NCBI GenBank assembly: GCA_937899715.1
Contig: CALCNX010000072.1
Location: forward strand, 1 to 64,000
Reading direction: 5' to 3'
DNA length: 64,000 nucleotides
DNA from: an uncultured bacterium
GTDB taxonomy: Bacteria; Bacteroidota; Ignavibacteria; Kapaibacteriales; UBA4661
Shown here piece by piece: positions 16,326-26,077 of this stretch. The notes beneath the pieces were generated by a model that saw nothing but the letters and a program-made list of their open reading frames with translations, was not told where the DNA came from and did not search any database. Positions within the stretch are counted from its first letter, which is position 1. Every line of letters begins with the position of its first letter. The position numbers were made by a program, and so were the translations under genes.

Positions 16326-17243
16326 ATGCAACAGCCAGAGACGATTCTTACACGCATTGAACGCTATTTGCTTCAACGCCAAGCATTAGCGGGTAATATT
16401 GCCTATATCGATATTCACCGTAAAGCGGATAGTAAACTGGACTCTAAACCAGACATTGCCGTAATACCGACATTAGATACTCCGCACCGCGAACCAGAAT
16501 TTTCTCACCAACCAACGCCGACGGCGGCGGCATCCACTTCCTCCACTCAAGACATTTCACTCATGCCTAAAGCCTCAAATTCACCTGCTGACGTGCTTTC
16601 GCCTTCGCTTTTTGGAGAAACTGTACAAGCACCAGAGAAGAAACAGCCAACGGCATACGCCCATGCTGCTTGGCAGAGCGCTTCTAGCCTACCTGCTCTC
16701 CGTGAACAAATCCACACGTGCCAGAACTGTAAGCTCGGCGCAACGCGCACTAATTTTGTCTTTGGTGTCGGTAATCCTAATGCTGGGCTGATGGTTATTG
16801 GCGAAGCGCCCGGAGCAGACGAGGATGCGCAAGGTGAGCCTTTTGTTGGGCGTGGTGGGCAACTTTTGACAAAGATTCTGGAAGCAATAAACTTTAAGCG
16901 TGAGGAAGTCTATATTGCTAATATCATCAAATGTCGTCCGCCAGAGAATCGTCGTCCTGAATCCGATGAAGTTGCCGAGTGTGAGCCGTACTTATATAAG
17001 CAAATTGACCTTGTGCAACCTAAATTCATCCTTGCTCTGGGGCTAACTGCTGTCAATACCTTGTTGAAATCGAAGCACACGATGGGCGCAATTCGCGGAA
17101 AAGTATTGGAGTTTCGCGGAATACCGATGATGACAACATACCATCCTGCGGCACTTCTGCGCAACCCGGAGTGGAAAAGAGCCGCATGGGAAGATGTCCA
17201 GCTTTTGCGAAAACTCTACGACGAAGCACTATCGGACAAATAA
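16326..17243 (+). CDS. Uracil-DNA glycosylase, family 4 (iron-sulfur)
   Basis: The enzyme removes uracil from DNA at the start of base-excision repair. Of 305 aa, the last 190 form the family 4 domain. It has Cys132, Cys135, Cys203 and Cys219 for the [4Fe-4S] cluster, the catalytic loop GEAPGADEDAQGEPFVGRGG, KCRPPENRRP, and TYHPAALLR. The first 115 residues are Ser/Pro/Thr-rich and not conserved, longer than in the Thermotoga type. The gene also resembles the phage SPO1 DNA-polymerase-related naming used in older annotation. It stands alone, divergent from the LamG gene. Confidence 0.92.
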   Translation: MQQPETILTRIERYLLQRQALAGNIAYIDIHRKADSKLDSKPDIAVIPTLDTPHREPEFSHQPTPTAAASTSSTQDISLMPKASNSPADVLSPSLFGETVQAPEKKQPTAYAHAAWQSASSLPALREQIHTCQNCKLGATRTNFVFGVGNPNAGLMVIGEAPGADEDAQGEPFVGRGGQLLTKILEAINFKREEVYIANIIKCRPPENRRPESDEVAECEPYLYKQIDLVQPKFILALGLTAVNTLLKSKHTMGAIRGKVLEFRGIPMMTTYHPAALLRNPEWKRAAWEDVQLLRKLYDEALSDK

Positions 17244-17562
17244 GCATTGATAATTTGGGCAGAAGGATTGTGTACCGTACTACACGGATGTCCAGATGCA
17301 GCAGTTTTTTAGACCCATTGAATTTAAGTGTGCTGCAATACCGAGTCTGATGCAATAGAGTTTCCCCTGCATCGTCTATTGAGATAAGAACACGTACAAG
17401 AAAAACTCTTTGGTGAACCAATAATAAATCCGTACTTTTGCGGTTTGCCTTTTCAGGCTACGTTGCTTTGCAAACACTGAAGTAACGTCAAAAAAAGACG
17501 GTTTCATCACGGACTAAGAAGACTTTGTACACGACAGAATATCGGAGAATTTTACAAGTACC
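17244..17562 (+). promoter_or_regulatory. Spacer and rpoD leader with Bacteroidota-type promoter
   Basis: This 319-base gene-free stretch holds TTTG at 17409-17412, a 20-base spacer and TACTTTTG at 17433-17440, a full match to the -33/-7 pattern. Transcription would start near 17447, giving a leader of about 115 nt for rpoD. The leader has a small stem, ACGTT with AACGT, and CGTC-A7-GACG. I see nothing definite in 17244-17400. Confidence 0.65.
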
Positions 17563-18426
17563 ATGCGCATAACAAAACAATACACGAACCGCGAAAGCCA
17601 GTCGCTTGATAAGTATTTGCAAGAAATTGGGCGAGTAGAGCTTTTGACGGGCGACGAAGAAATTGAAATTGCGAAGCAGATTAAGAAGGGCGGCGATGAA
17701 GGTCAATACGCAATGGAGCGTCTGACAAAAGCCAATTTGCGCTTTGTGGTGTCGGTAGCAAAGCAATATCAAAATCAGGGACTTTCACTCGGCGACCTTA
17801 TTAACGAAGGCAATTTGGGCTTAATCAAAGCAGCAAAGCGTTTCGACGAAACACGTGGCTTTAAGTTCATTTCCTACGCTGTGTGGTGGATTCGCCAGTC
17901 TATCTTGCAGGCATTAGCAGAACAATCGCGTATTGTTCGCCTACCGCTCAATCGCGTCGGTGCGCTCAATAAAATCGGCAAAAAATACAGCGAGCTTGAG
18001 CAAGCGTATGAACGCGAACCCACAAGCGCCGAACTTGCCGAACAGCTTGATATGAGTATGAGCGAGGTTACCGATACCATCAAGATTTCCGGTCGGCACT
18101 TGTCAGTAGATGCGCCCTTCAATGATGGCGAAGATAATCGTCTTCTGGACGTACTTCCGAATGAACAACAGCCGCCGCCAGACCACGGTCTCATGGCTGA
18201 ATCTCTGCGTGTAGAGGTTCGTCGTGCACTCTCGACGCTTTCCGAGCGCGAAGCAGAGGTGGTGCGTTTGTATTTTGGACTGGACAATGAACATTCGCTT
18301 ACGCTGGAAGAAATCGGTGAACGCTTTAACCTCACGCGCGAGCGCGTCCGTCAAATCAAGGAAAAAGCCATTCGGCGCTTGCGCCACGCTTCGCGCTCCA
18401 AAGCGCTTCGGGCTTATCTTGGCTAA
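17563..18426 (+). CDS. rpoD: Primary sigma factor, short FCB type
   Basis: The 287-aa protein directs RNA polymerase to housekeeping promoters. It opens with DKYLQEIGRVELL (region 1.2) and lacks the long acidic region 1.1 of proteobacterial sigma-70. Region 2 follows, with RFVVSVAKQYQNQGLSLGDL and FISYAVWWIRQSI, which melts and reads the -10/-7 element. Region 3 comes next, and region 4 carries the helix-turn-helix LEEIGERFNLTRERVRQIKE. The layout and size match the RpoD of Bacteroidota and Chlorobi, which fits the TAnnTTTG promoters seen in this window, including its own. Confidence 0.95.
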   Translation: MRITKQYTNRESQSLDKYLQEIGRVELLTGDEEIEIAKQIKKGGDEGQYAMERLTKANLRFVVSVAKQYQNQGLSLGDLINEGNLGLIKAAKRFDETRGFKFISYAVWWIRQSILQALAEQSRIVRLPLNRVGALNKIGKKYSELEQAYEREPTSAELAEQLDMSMSEVTDTIKISGRHLSVDAPFNDGEDNRLLDVLPNEQQPPPDHGLMAESLRVEVRRALSTLSEREAEVVRLYFGLDNEHSLTLEEIGERFNLTRERVRQIKEKAIRRLRHASRSKALRAYLG

Positions 18427-18533
18427 TGGGACGAAAGTGAATTACAAGCAGACTTGGGCTTGGCAGAAGTATGCAATCATGCTCTGCCGTCCCTATTTTT
18501 CCCTTACTTCATTAGGTATAATCCTACTTGCAG

Positions 18534-18572
18534 ACCCGAAAACAAGACCAAATCTTGCTTTTCGGGTTTTTC
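18534..18572 (+). terminator. Intrinsic terminator after rpoD
   Basis: ACCCGAAAACAAGA (18534-18547) pairs with TCTTGCTTTTCGGGT (18553-18567), with one bulged base and a five-base loop, then TTTTCTTG. It ends the rpoD transcript 107 bases after the stop. Confidence 0.85.
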
Positions 18573-18633
18573 TTGTTCATCCGAGCGATATGCAACATTC
18601 CGCATTCAATACTCACAATATTTCTTCAAGGAT

Positions 18634-19692
18634 ATGGCACTTTTCGACAAATTCAAAGAAAAAGTAAGTTCTGCCAAGGACAAAGTGTCCGATAAAATGG
18701 CAGAAACCCGCGAAAAAGTTGGCGCGGCAGTGAGCACTACCAAAGAAAAGCTCAAATTTACGCGCCTCCGCGAGGGACTTACCAAAACACGAACAAATCT
18801 GGTCAATCGTCTGGCTGGCGCACTCCTGCCCGGACGAAAGATTGATGAGGCGCTGATTCAGGAAATTGAAGAAATTCTTATCACTGCCGATATTGGGGTA
18901 AAAACAACAACGGCAGTAATTACGTCCGTGCGCAACCGCGTTCGCAAGGAAGGCTTGGAAAGTGCTGATGCGCTCTATGATTTTATCAAGCAGGAAATCC
19001 TCGCTATTTTGCAGCAAGGGCAAGGCAAAATAAAATCTCCGGACGAGAGCAAGCCCTTGGTTATTATGGTTGTTGGTGTGAACGGTGTTGGGAAAACAAC
19101 AAGTATCGGCAAAATGGCGCTGAATTTCAAGGATAGCGGTAAAAAAGTCATTATTGGCGCTGCCGATACTTTCCGTGCTGCGGCAAGTGAACAGTTGGAA
19201 GTGTGGGCGGAACGCGCCGATGTGCCGATTATCAAGCAGAATCAAGGTGCGGACCCGGCAGCTGTTGCCTTCGATACGCTTCAAGCCGCGATTGCTCGTG
19301 AAATGGATATTGTGATGATTGACACCGCAGGGCGATTGCACAACAAGACCGGACTCATGGCAGAACTTGAAAAAATCAGCCGCGTGATGAAAAAACTTCG
19401 CCCCACAGCACCTGATGAAGTTTACCTTGTGCTGGATGCTACGACGGGACAAAATGCAATTCAGCAAGCAAAAGAATTTACGAAAGTCGCGCCCGTAACG
19501 GGTTTGATTCTGACCAAGCTGGACGGCACGGCAAAGGGCGGCGTAGTGATTGCGATTGCTAATGAATTTAAGATTCCCGTGCGCTACATCGGTGTTGGTG
19601 AGAAAATTGCCGACCTTCAAGAATTTGATCCTGCCGAGTTTGTAAATGCACTTTTTGAGACCGAAGAACATCCCGAAGAAGCAAATACATGA
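18634..19692 (+). CDS. ftsY: Signal recognition particle receptor GTPase FtsY
   Basis: FtsY docks the SRP-ribosome complex at the membrane. The 352-aa product has a short charged, Lys-rich A region (1-50), the N domain (about 50-135) and the G domain with GVNGVGKTT (148-156), DTFRAA, DTAGR (230-234) and TKLDGTAKGG. It ends with the amphipathic family motif YIGVGEKIADLQEFDPAEF. The ATG at 18634 starts MALFDKFKEK; upstream in-frame codons run through the rpoD terminator and are not coding. Confidence 0.95.
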   Translation: MALFDKFKEKVSSAKDKVSDKMAETREKVGAAVSTTKEKLKFTRLREGLTKTRTNLVNRLAGALLPGRKIDEALIQEIEEILITADIGVKTTTAVITSVRNRVRKEGLESADALYDFIKQEILAILQQGQGKIKSPDESKPLVIMVVGVNGVGKTTSIGKMALNFKDSGKKVIIGAADTFRAAASEQLEVWAERADVPIIKQNQGADPAAVAFDTLQAAIAREMDIVMIDTAGRLHNKTGLMAELEKISRVMKKLRPTAPDEVYLVLDATTGQNAIQQAKEFTKVAPVTGLILTKLDGTAKGGVVIAIANEFKIPVRYIGVGEKIADLQEFDPAEFVNALFETEEHPEEANT

Positions 19693-19741
19693 TTGTAGGT
19701 AACTTCATTGTTGTTTTTCTACTATTTTCTGGTTTCATTAA

Positions 19742-20326
19742 ATGAATACCCTATCAAATCTGGACGAGCGCGATATTTTCATTCGCGGACAAAACATTGT
19801 TCTGAAGGCACTCAGCGAAAGTGATGTGCTGGAAAGTGGCTGGTATGGTTGGTTCAATAGCGAAGAAGCCACAGAGTTCGTGCAGCAGCGCTATTTTCCG
19901 AATACGCTCCAGAAGCAGATGGAATTTTACCGCTCCGGCATAGCCAGTTCTTCTACAAAGATTCAACTTGGTATTGTGCCACATGGTATGCTCACTATCG
20001 TTGGCGTGGTGAGTTTGAGCAGTATTGATTTTCTAAACCGTAAGGCAGAATTTGGCATTATGGTTGGCGACAAAGCCGCACGGGGCAAAGGCTACGGCAC
20101 AGAAGCCTGTGAACTTATCCTCAAGCATGGGTTTGAGCGCTTGAGCCTGAACAAAATTTATCTTGGTGTTCATGCCGAGCATCAAGCCGCCATTCGCAGT
20201 TACGAAAAAGCAGGCTTTCGGCAAGACGGACTCTTGCGCGAGGATGTGTTGATGAATGGGCAATACGCCGACACCGTCATAATGAGTATTCTTGCCAGCG
20301 AATTTCGTAACCAACAACAGCAATAA
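19742..20326 (+). CDS. GNAT N-acetyltransferase (RimJ/RimL or PseH-like)
   Basis: The 194-aa protein has the GNAT fold of the Acetyltransf_3 type, with the acetyl-CoA loop GDKAARGKGYGTEA, then LNKIYLGVHAEH, AAIRSYEKAGF and a final LMNGQYADTVIMSIL. That tail is typical of enzymes that acetylate ribosomal protein N-termini or amino sugars (PseH/FlmH). The SpsF-like cytidylyltransferase starts 12 bases after it, which favours an amino-sugar substrate in surface-glycan synthesis. That functional choice is inference. Confidence 0.75.
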   Translation: MNTLSNLDERDIFIRGQNIVLKALSESDVLESGWYGWFNSEEATEFVQQRYFPNTLQKQMEFYRSGIASSSTKIQLGIVPHGMLTIVGVVSLSSIDFLNRKAEFGIMVGDKAARGKGYGTEACELILKHGFERLSLNKIYLGVHAEHQAAIRSYEKAGFRQDGLLREDVLMNGQYADTVIMSILASEFRNQQQQ

Positions 20327-20338
20327 CGTGTACACTTT

Positions 20339-21100
20339 ATGACCTCTCAATACCGCATCGTAGCAAGCATTGAAGCCCGCATGACCAGTTCGCGTCTGCC
20401 GGGTAAAGTGCTTATGGAAGCAGGCGGCAAGCCGCTTTTGCAGATTTTGGTAGAGCGCCTCACAAAGTCGCGTTTTATTCACGACATTGTTGTCGCTACG
20501 ACGGTCAATGCTCAGGACGACCCGATTATAGCGCTTGCCGAGCGGCTTGGCGTGAAGTCTTTTCGCGGCAGCGAATTGAACGTCCTGGAGCGCGTGTGCG
20601 GTGCGGCAAAGTCAGTGAATGCAGAGGTGCTGGTCGAAATTACGGGCGATTGTCCACTTATTGACGTAGGGCTTGTGGATGGCGTGATTGAAGCCTTTCT
20701 TGCGCATTACCCCGAACACCGTTATTTCTCCAACACTGGAACGGAAATTTCTATGCCGTGGGGCTTTGATGCGCAGGCGTTTCTTGCTCAAGACCTCTAC
20801 GACATTAACGATAACACCCCCGACAAAGAAGACCAAGAGCACGTATCGTACCGCTTCTACCGCAAGGAGAGCGGCGACAAGTACAAGCCATTTCACATCA
20901 AATACACTGGCGAACTCAATCGCCCTGAACTCCGCGTCACGCTGGACTACCGCGAAGATTACGAACTCATCAAAGCCGCCTACGAAGCACTTTACCCGCA
21001 CAATCCCGATTTTACGGCAGTGGACGTGATTCGTTGGCTCGACCAAAACCACGTCGTGCGCGATGCCGCTATTCGTGTCCGCGAGGAACGCGAGAAATAA
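20339..21100 (+). CDS. SpsF-like cytidylyltransferase for surface glycan synthesis
   Basis: The 253-aa protein belongs to the acylneuraminate cytidylyltransferase/SpsF superfamily. It has ASIEARMTSSRLPGKVL (nucleotide and metal binding), GGKPLLQILVERL, VEITGDCPLID with the metal-binding Asp, and a later LRVTLDYREDYELIKAAY typical of SpsF/PseF. Such enzymes activate a keto-sugar as a CMP-sugar. Together with the acetyltransferase upstream it forms a two-gene module. The sugar itself cannot be told from sequence, and no nonulosonic acid synthase is nearby. Confidence 0.82.
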   Translation: MTSQYRIVASIEARMTSSRLPGKVLMEAGGKPLLQILVERLTKSRFIHDIVVATTVNAQDDPIIALAERLGVKSFRGSELNVLERVCGAAKSVNAEVLVEITGDCPLIDVGLVDGVIEAFLAHYPEHRYFSNTGTEISMPWGFDAQAFLAQDLYDINDNTPDKEDQEHVSYRFYRKESGDKYKPFHIKYTGELNRPELRVTLDYREDYELIKAAYEALYPHNPDFTAVDVIRWLDQNHVVRDAAIRVREEREK

Positions 21101-21176
21101 GACTGTATGAAATACGATTTCATGCGGCTCTACCAAATTTAGAACTCAATATCCATCACTCAACATTTCTTTAATT

Positions 21177-22790
21177 ATGATTACTGTCGCCAACTTAGCC
21201 AAATCATTCGGCAGCAAAATGCTTTTCGAGGACGTAACAGTAACGTTCTCATCGGGCAATCGTTACGGTCTGACCGGACCCAATGGAGCGGGCAAATCCA
21301 CGTTCCTAAAAATCGTGCAGGGTGAGGAAGAAGCCTCCGCCGGAACCGTCTCACTTCCGAAGCGCACGGGCAGTTTGAAGCAAAATCAATTCGCCTACGA
21401 TGAGCACCGTATTATTGACACAGTATTGATGGGCAATGCCGTACTCTGGGAAGCCATGCAAGAGCGCGAAGGACTATGGAATGCGACCGATTTTACCGAC
21501 GAAATGGGCATCCGCTTGGGTGAGCTGGAAGGTATTATCGGGGACGAAAACGGCTATGAAGCTGAAACCGAAGCCGAACAGCTTTTGGAGGGCATCGGTA
21601 TTCCGTCGGATAAGCACACCGACCTGATGAAAACGCTTCCGACGGACTTAAAATTCCGTGTTCTTCTGGCGCAAGCGCTTTTTGGTAGCCCTGAAGCACT
21701 CCTGCTGGACGAGCCGACGAACTACTTGGATTTGTCGTCGGTGCAGTGGTTGGAAGAAAAGCTCATGGCGTACAAAGGCACGCTGATTGTGATTTCCCAC
21801 GACCGTCACTTCCTGAACGCCGTCTGTACGCACATTGCGGACATTGATTACGATACCGTGATTATTTATCCGGGCAATTACGACGACATGGTAGATATGA
21901 AAATGCAAGCGCGGTCAAAAATTGAATCGGAAAACCGCGAGAAATCCAAAAAAGTAGCGCAACTGCAAGATTTTGTTGCTCGCTTTGGCGCAGGAACTCG
22001 TGCAAGTCAGGTGCAATCCCGCAAGAAGGAAATTGAGCGTTTGGAAGCGACGGACTTGAAAAAATCAAACATCCAGCGCCCTTATATTCGCTTCGATGTG
22101 AAAAAGCAGTCGGGGCGCGAGACGCTTACAGCCACAAAATTGAATAAATCATACGTTCAACCCGACGGCTCAACACTGCACGTCATCAAAGATTTGGACG
22201 TATCCATTGGTCGCGGCGACCGTATTGCGGTCATTGGAAATAACGGCGTGGGCAAAACAACGCTCTTGCGGATGCTTGCGGGCGATATTGCGCCGGATAG
22301 CGGCACCGTTGTGTACGGACACGAAGCAAGCGTCGGCTATTTCCCGCAGGACTACAAAGACGGTATTCAGCGCGGTATGACGGCGTATAAATGGCTGGAA
22401 GGCTTTGGCACGCCGGAGGACGGCAACGAGGTTTTAAGCGGCTTACTGGGACGGATGCTTTTTAGTGGTGAGGCGCGATTGAAAATGACCGATAATCTTT
22501 CCGGCGGTGAATCTGCGCGTCTGATTATCGCAAAACTCATGCTTCAGCAAAATAACTTGCTTATTCTGGACGAACCCACGAACCACCTTGACTTGGAGTC
22601 CGTGAGCGCACTGGCGGAAAGTTTGGAGAAATTCCAAGGCACTGCTATTGTGGTCAGCCACGACCGCGACCTTGTGAGTCGCTTTGCTACGCGAGTTATC
22701 GAGATGACGCACGGCGAAGTCTTGGATTATAGCGGCACCTACGACGAGTTCATCGAATGGAAGCAGCGCACACGCGGGGAAAAGAAGTAG
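21177..22790 (+). CDS. ABC-F family ATPase (YbiT-like)
   Basis: The 537-aa protein has two ABC domains in one chain and no membrane segment, so it acts on the ribosome and not as a transporter. Walker A motifs are GPNGAGKST and GNNGVGKTT; Walker B motifs are LLLDEPTNYLD and LILDEPTNHLD. A charged linker (about 240-320) lies between them. The second signature is the normal LSGGES, but the first reads LPTDLKFRV in place of LSGG, a change also known from the YbiT/EttA relatives. A role in translation rescue or tuning is likely. It stands alone. Confidence 0.88.
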   Translation: MITVANLAKSFGSKMLFEDVTVTFSSGNRYGLTGPNGAGKSTFLKIVQGEEEASAGTVSLPKRTGSLKQNQFAYDEHRIIDTVLMGNAVLWEAMQEREGLWNATDFTDEMGIRLGELEGIIGDENGYEAETEAEQLLEGIGIPSDKHTDLMKTLPTDLKFRVLLAQALFGSPEALLLDEPTNYLDLSSVQWLEEKLMAYKGTLIVISHDRHFLNAVCTHIADIDYDTVIIYPGNYDDMVDMKMQARSKIESENREKSKKVAQLQDFVARFGAGTRASQVQSRKKEIERLEATDLKKSNIQRPYIRFDVKKQSGRETLTATKLNKSYVQPDGSTLHVIKDLDVSIGRGDRIAVIGNNGVGKTTLLRMLAGDIAPDSGTVVYGHEASVGYFPQDYKDGIQRGMTAYKWLEGFGTPEDGNEVLSGLLGRMLFSGEARLKMTDNLSGGESARLIIAKLMLQQNNLLILDEPTNHLDLESVSALAESLEKFQGTAIVVSHDRDLVSRFATRVIEMTHGEVLDYSGTYDEFIEWKQRTRGEKK

Positions 22791-23328
22791 AAGTTTATGG
22801 GTCCGGGGATTTTATATGGCACACATAGTTTTTGGGTATCGGCAATCATAGTACGCGACAAAATTTCTTTCTATGGTATCTTGTCTGTGAATCTTTCCGC
22901 GGCTTTGTAGCAGCACAGACAAGTGATCGCGGCGCTCAGTCTGTGCTAAGATTAGGTTTGAGGCTTGCTCAAAAGTTTTGTTGCGTACTCAGATCGGCAT
23001 GACTTAACGCTGTAGTTCCGCAACAATGTAGCTTCTCATAGGAAGAAAAATATGAGAAAGAAATTGGCTGCCCAAGTTTGTTTCCTAACCCACCAAAAGG
23101 AGATAAAATATATTTATCATACGCAAGAACCTTTTACTTATCAAATGGTTTTTGCGTAGTTGTGCTATGAATTGTATTTTACGGCACATTTCCTGCAAAT
23201 TCGCGTCAAGCATCGTGTAACTAGAGCAAATTCAAGCCCAACCGCGCATATTGGGGTAAAAAGAGATACTTTCCCTTTGCAGTAAATATAACACATTATC
23301 ACGGTTCATCACGATTTTTCCAAGATAT
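22791..23328. other. Gene-free 538-base stretch before the TonB receptor
   Basis: No convincing gene is present. A hairpin, ACGCAAGAACC (23121-23131) with GGTTTTTGCGT (23148-23158), pairs over 11 bp with one G-U. A 36-codon open frame from 23051 crosses the hairpin and has no family resemblance. The stretch must hold the promoter of the TonB receptor operon, but I cannot place it with confidence. Confidence 0.5.
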
Positions 23329-25413
23329 ATGCCGCATCGTTCCACATTTCGGACTGCTTTGCAAAAAGCCGCTTTTTGTGTGATAATGCCCTTGCTCTTT
23401 GTGGGCAATGCACTCGTATTACACGCTCAAGACGCGGAAAATCTTAGTATGCAAGACCTCGACAATTTGTCGTTCGACCAGTTACTTGACTTGGACTTGC
23501 TGCAAGTAGCATCGCGCAAACCGCTTTCCAAGAAGGAAATACCGGGAACCGTTACGCTTATCAAGCGTGATGAAATCTTGCGCTCCGGCGCACGTGACCT
23601 CATTGACGCGCTGCGATTGGTGCCGGGCTTTGAGTTCGGGCAGGATGTCAACGGTGCTGTTGGCATGGGAACACGCGGGCTGTGGGGATTCGAGGGGAAA
23701 ATTCTGTTTTTGGTGGACGGAATGCAAATGAACGAAATTCTTTATGCCAATACCCCGCTTGGTAATAATTTCCCGCTTGATATTATTGAGCGCATTGAGA
23801 TTATTCGCGGTCCCGGCTCGTCTTTCTATGGTGGCTATGCCGAACTTGCCGTTGTAAACATCATCACTCGCAAGGGCGACGACATGAGAGCAATTATGGC
23901 AAGCGGCTACTTCGGTCAGATGCAAGGCGGCTTCGGTCGTGCGAACGGCACACTGGCGTTCGGTAAAAAGTTTGGTGAGGTTTCCGTAAGCGCCTCTGCT
24001 TTCATTGGACAAGCAAATCGCAGCGACCGAACAATCCTTGCTGCTGATAGCTCACGGCTCCCAATGCTTGGCAATCAAACCTTGCAGCCGCTCAATATTA
24101 ATTTTGGTGTGCAGTGGCAGGGCTTGAAAGCGCGTATGTTCTATGACCGTTACTATTCTAATTCGTGGCTCGCCTACGGACCAACCGTGACCGACAAACC
24201 GATTCCCAATAACTTCACCTCCTTTGGTGCCGACTTCCAATATGACATTAAACTGACCGAAAAACTTACGCTCACACCACGTATTAGCTATCTTCATCAA
24301 ACGCCATGGCAGGCAAATAATCTATCATTACTGGATTCCAACAATTCAGCCTTTGGCTCGTTTTTTGACAAAACAGCGACGCGTACTCTTGGCAGCCTGA
24401 CGCTTGCCGGTGATATTTTTCCAAGCCTTTTTGTGACCGTTGGCTTGGAGACATTTTTTGATTATGCTATTGCCAGCAGCCTCTCACCGCAATCTTCACT
24501 CTTCAATCGCCAGTTCGATGCCGCCGGAAATATCACCAGCGCAAGTAATACGGTCAATTATACCAACGTCGGCGGCTACGTGCAGGGCTTGTGGACCAAT
24601 GACATCGTGAATGTCAACGCTGGTATTCGTGTTGACAAGTACGGCACAGTACCGATTGCTGCTGTGCCGTGGGTGGGATTGACCAAAGTGATTGGTGATT
24701 TTAACGCAAAATTGCTGTTCGGGCAAAACTTTCGTGCTCCCACGATTGAGAATATTCGCATCAATGCTGCGGTCAGACCGGAAATCACTACGGCACTTGA
24801 ACTCCAATTAGGCTACCAACTCAGCTACAATATGCTACTCTCGGCAAACCTTTTCACTGTTTCGATTGCTAACCCGATTGTCTTTACGACCATAAACGAG
24901 CAGGAAAGTTACTTTAACTATCCCAGGACAGGCTCAAATGGCTTTGAATTGGAGTATTCTGTCAAAGATTTTTGGGGTTTTCTAAATCTCAATTACTCCT
25001 TTTACGTGGCAAGTAACAACCAAGTGCCGGAGTACACCGTTACGGGCAGGAACGATATATTGCTCGGTTTTGCGCAGCACAAAGCGACTCTCAATTCCAG
25101 TTTCCGTCTTTTCGACGACAATATTTCCATCAATCCTTCTGCAACTGTTCTCAGCGAACGCTTTGGCTTCGCTGGCACCGACGCAAGTGGTAATGCCGTC
25201 TTTCAGCGCATTGCTCCAGTGCTTCTTGTGAATGCTTTTTTCCAATGGCGTAATATTGCCACAATTCAGGGACTTGATGTTGGTATAGGCGCGTACGATA
25301 TTTTGGGTACAAATTACACCTTTATCCAACCGTACACGGCGGGGACTCAGCCACTACCGGGACCATCGCGGGAACTTGTTCTTCGCGCTTCCTATACCTT
25401 TGCTTGGAATTAA
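23329..25413 (+). CDS. TonB-dependent outer membrane receptor
   Basis: The 694-aa protein has a signal peptide (1-33, ending LHA-Q), a plug domain at about 65-170 and a 22-strand barrel after it. The plug shows SKKEIPGTVTLIKRDEIL, DALRLVPGFEFGQ, GFEGKILFLVDGMQMNE and IERIEIIRGPGSSFYGG. The C-terminus, VLRASYTFAWN, is a typical last strand. The Leu/Asp-rich stretch before the plug belongs to receptors often found with YfiR and sensor genes. The ligand is unknown. A YfiR-like gene and a CHASE8 chemoreceptor follow directly, so the receptor may feed an envelope signal as well as import. Confidence 0.9.
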   Translation: MPHRSTFRTALQKAAFCVIMPLLFVGNALVLHAQDAENLSMQDLDNLSFDQLLDLDLLQVASRKPLSKKEIPGTVTLIKRDEILRSGARDLIDALRLVPGFEFGQDVNGAVGMGTRGLWGFEGKILFLVDGMQMNEILYANTPLGNNFPLDIIERIEIIRGPGSSFYGGYAELAVVNIITRKGDDMRAIMASGYFGQMQGGFGRANGTLAFGKKFGEVSVSASAFIGQANRSDRTILAADSSRLPMLGNQTLQPLNINFGVQWQGLKARMFYDRYYSNSWLAYGPTVTDKPIPNNFTSFGADFQYDIKLTEKLTLTPRISYLHQTPWQANNLSLLDSNNSAFGSFFDKTATRTLGSLTLAGDIFPSLFVTVGLETFFDYAIASSLSPQSSLFNRQFDAAGNITSASNTVNYTNVGGYVQGLWTNDIVNVNAGIRVDKYGTVPIAAVPWVGLTKVIGDFNAKLLFGQNFRAPTIENIRINAAVRPEITTALELQLGYQLSYNMLLSANLFTVSIANPIVFTTINEQESYFNYPRTGSNGFELEYSVKDFWGFLNLNYSFYVASNNQVPEYTVTGRNDILLGFAQHKATLNSSFRLFDDNISINPSATVLSERFGFAGTDASGNAVFQRIAPVLLVNAFFQWRNIATIQGLDVGIGAYDILGTNYTFIQPYTAGTQPLPGPSRELVLRASYTFAWN

Positions 25414-25434
25414 GACATTTTGAAAGGAAATATC

Positions 25435-25998
25435 ATGCTATCTCACCACAGAATTACAAAGCAGTTTCATATATCATCCGTAGCACGATTATTCGTGTTT
25501 CTGCTGTTCTTTTTCGGCACTGTCTTTGGGCATATTGCACCAATGCACGCACAAGATATGCCGATTTCCGTTCGTGTTCACGTCGCATTGCTCAAAAAAG
25601 TGTTCTCCTTCAATCGTAATCTTCAAAGTAAGCCCACACCGAAAGTTGTTATTGTCTTTACTGATGCTTCCGCAAGTGTGAAAGACGATGCTATGAAAGC
25701 ATTTGGCGAAATCGGTATTCCCACAACCGCTCTCAAACTGGAACAGGCATTAAAATCTCTTGGCGAAGCAGATGTGGTCTATGTTGCTCCGGGAGCTGCC
25801 GCGATTCAAAAGGTCTGCGATGAGCGCGGTATTTTCACTATTACCGGTATTCCGTCCTTAGTAGAAACCGGTAAAGTTGCCATTGGCATCGGCGCAGAAG
25901 GCGGTAAGCCGAAGGTATATGTCAATGTATCGGTAACGAAGGCACAAAAACAGGAGCTTTCATCGGAGCTACTGCGCGTTTCAAGGGTATTTCAATAA
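25435..25998 (+). CDS. YfiR-family periplasmic protein (DUF4154)
   Basis: The 187-aa protein has a signal peptide (about 1-40, ending MHA-Q) and a YfiR/DUF4154 domain (about 43-187): VALLKKVFSFNRNL, KVVIVFTD, LGEADVVYVAPG and the late GIPSLVETGKVAIGIG. In Pseudomonas, YfiR sits in the periplasm and holds down the diguanylate cyclase YfiN through its periplasmic CHASE8 domain. Here the next gene is a CHASE8 chemoreceptor. The mature chain has one cysteine (Cys128), so the disulfides of Pseudomonas YfiR are absent. AAAGGA about 6 bases upstream selects the ATG at 25435. Confidence 0.82.
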   Translation: MLSHHRITKQFHISSVARLFVFLLFFFGTVFGHIAPMHAQDMPISVRVHVALLKKVFSFNRNLQSKPTPKVVIVFTDASASVKDDAMKAFGEIGIPTTALKLEQALKSLGEADVVYVAPGAAAIQKVCDERGIFTITGIPSLVETGKVAIGIGAEGGKPKVYVNVSVTKAQKQELSSELLRVSRVFQ

Positions 25999-26077
25999 TT
26001 TTGGCGATAACTTTCGCGGCAGCTTTGCAGCAGGGGATATTCTCGTCAACACTTCGCACACACTATTCTTCAGCACC

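Noticed and set aside
18613..19671. A 352-codon open frame on the minus strand over ftsY
   Set aside because: It is the antisense of a clear ftsY gene, has no family resemblance and is Cys/His/Phe-rich in the way typical of shadow frames.
23051..23161. A 36-codon frame starting MRKKLAAQ upstream of the TonB receptor
   Set aside because: Crosses a hairpin, has no hydrophobic or domain signature and no clear ribosome site.
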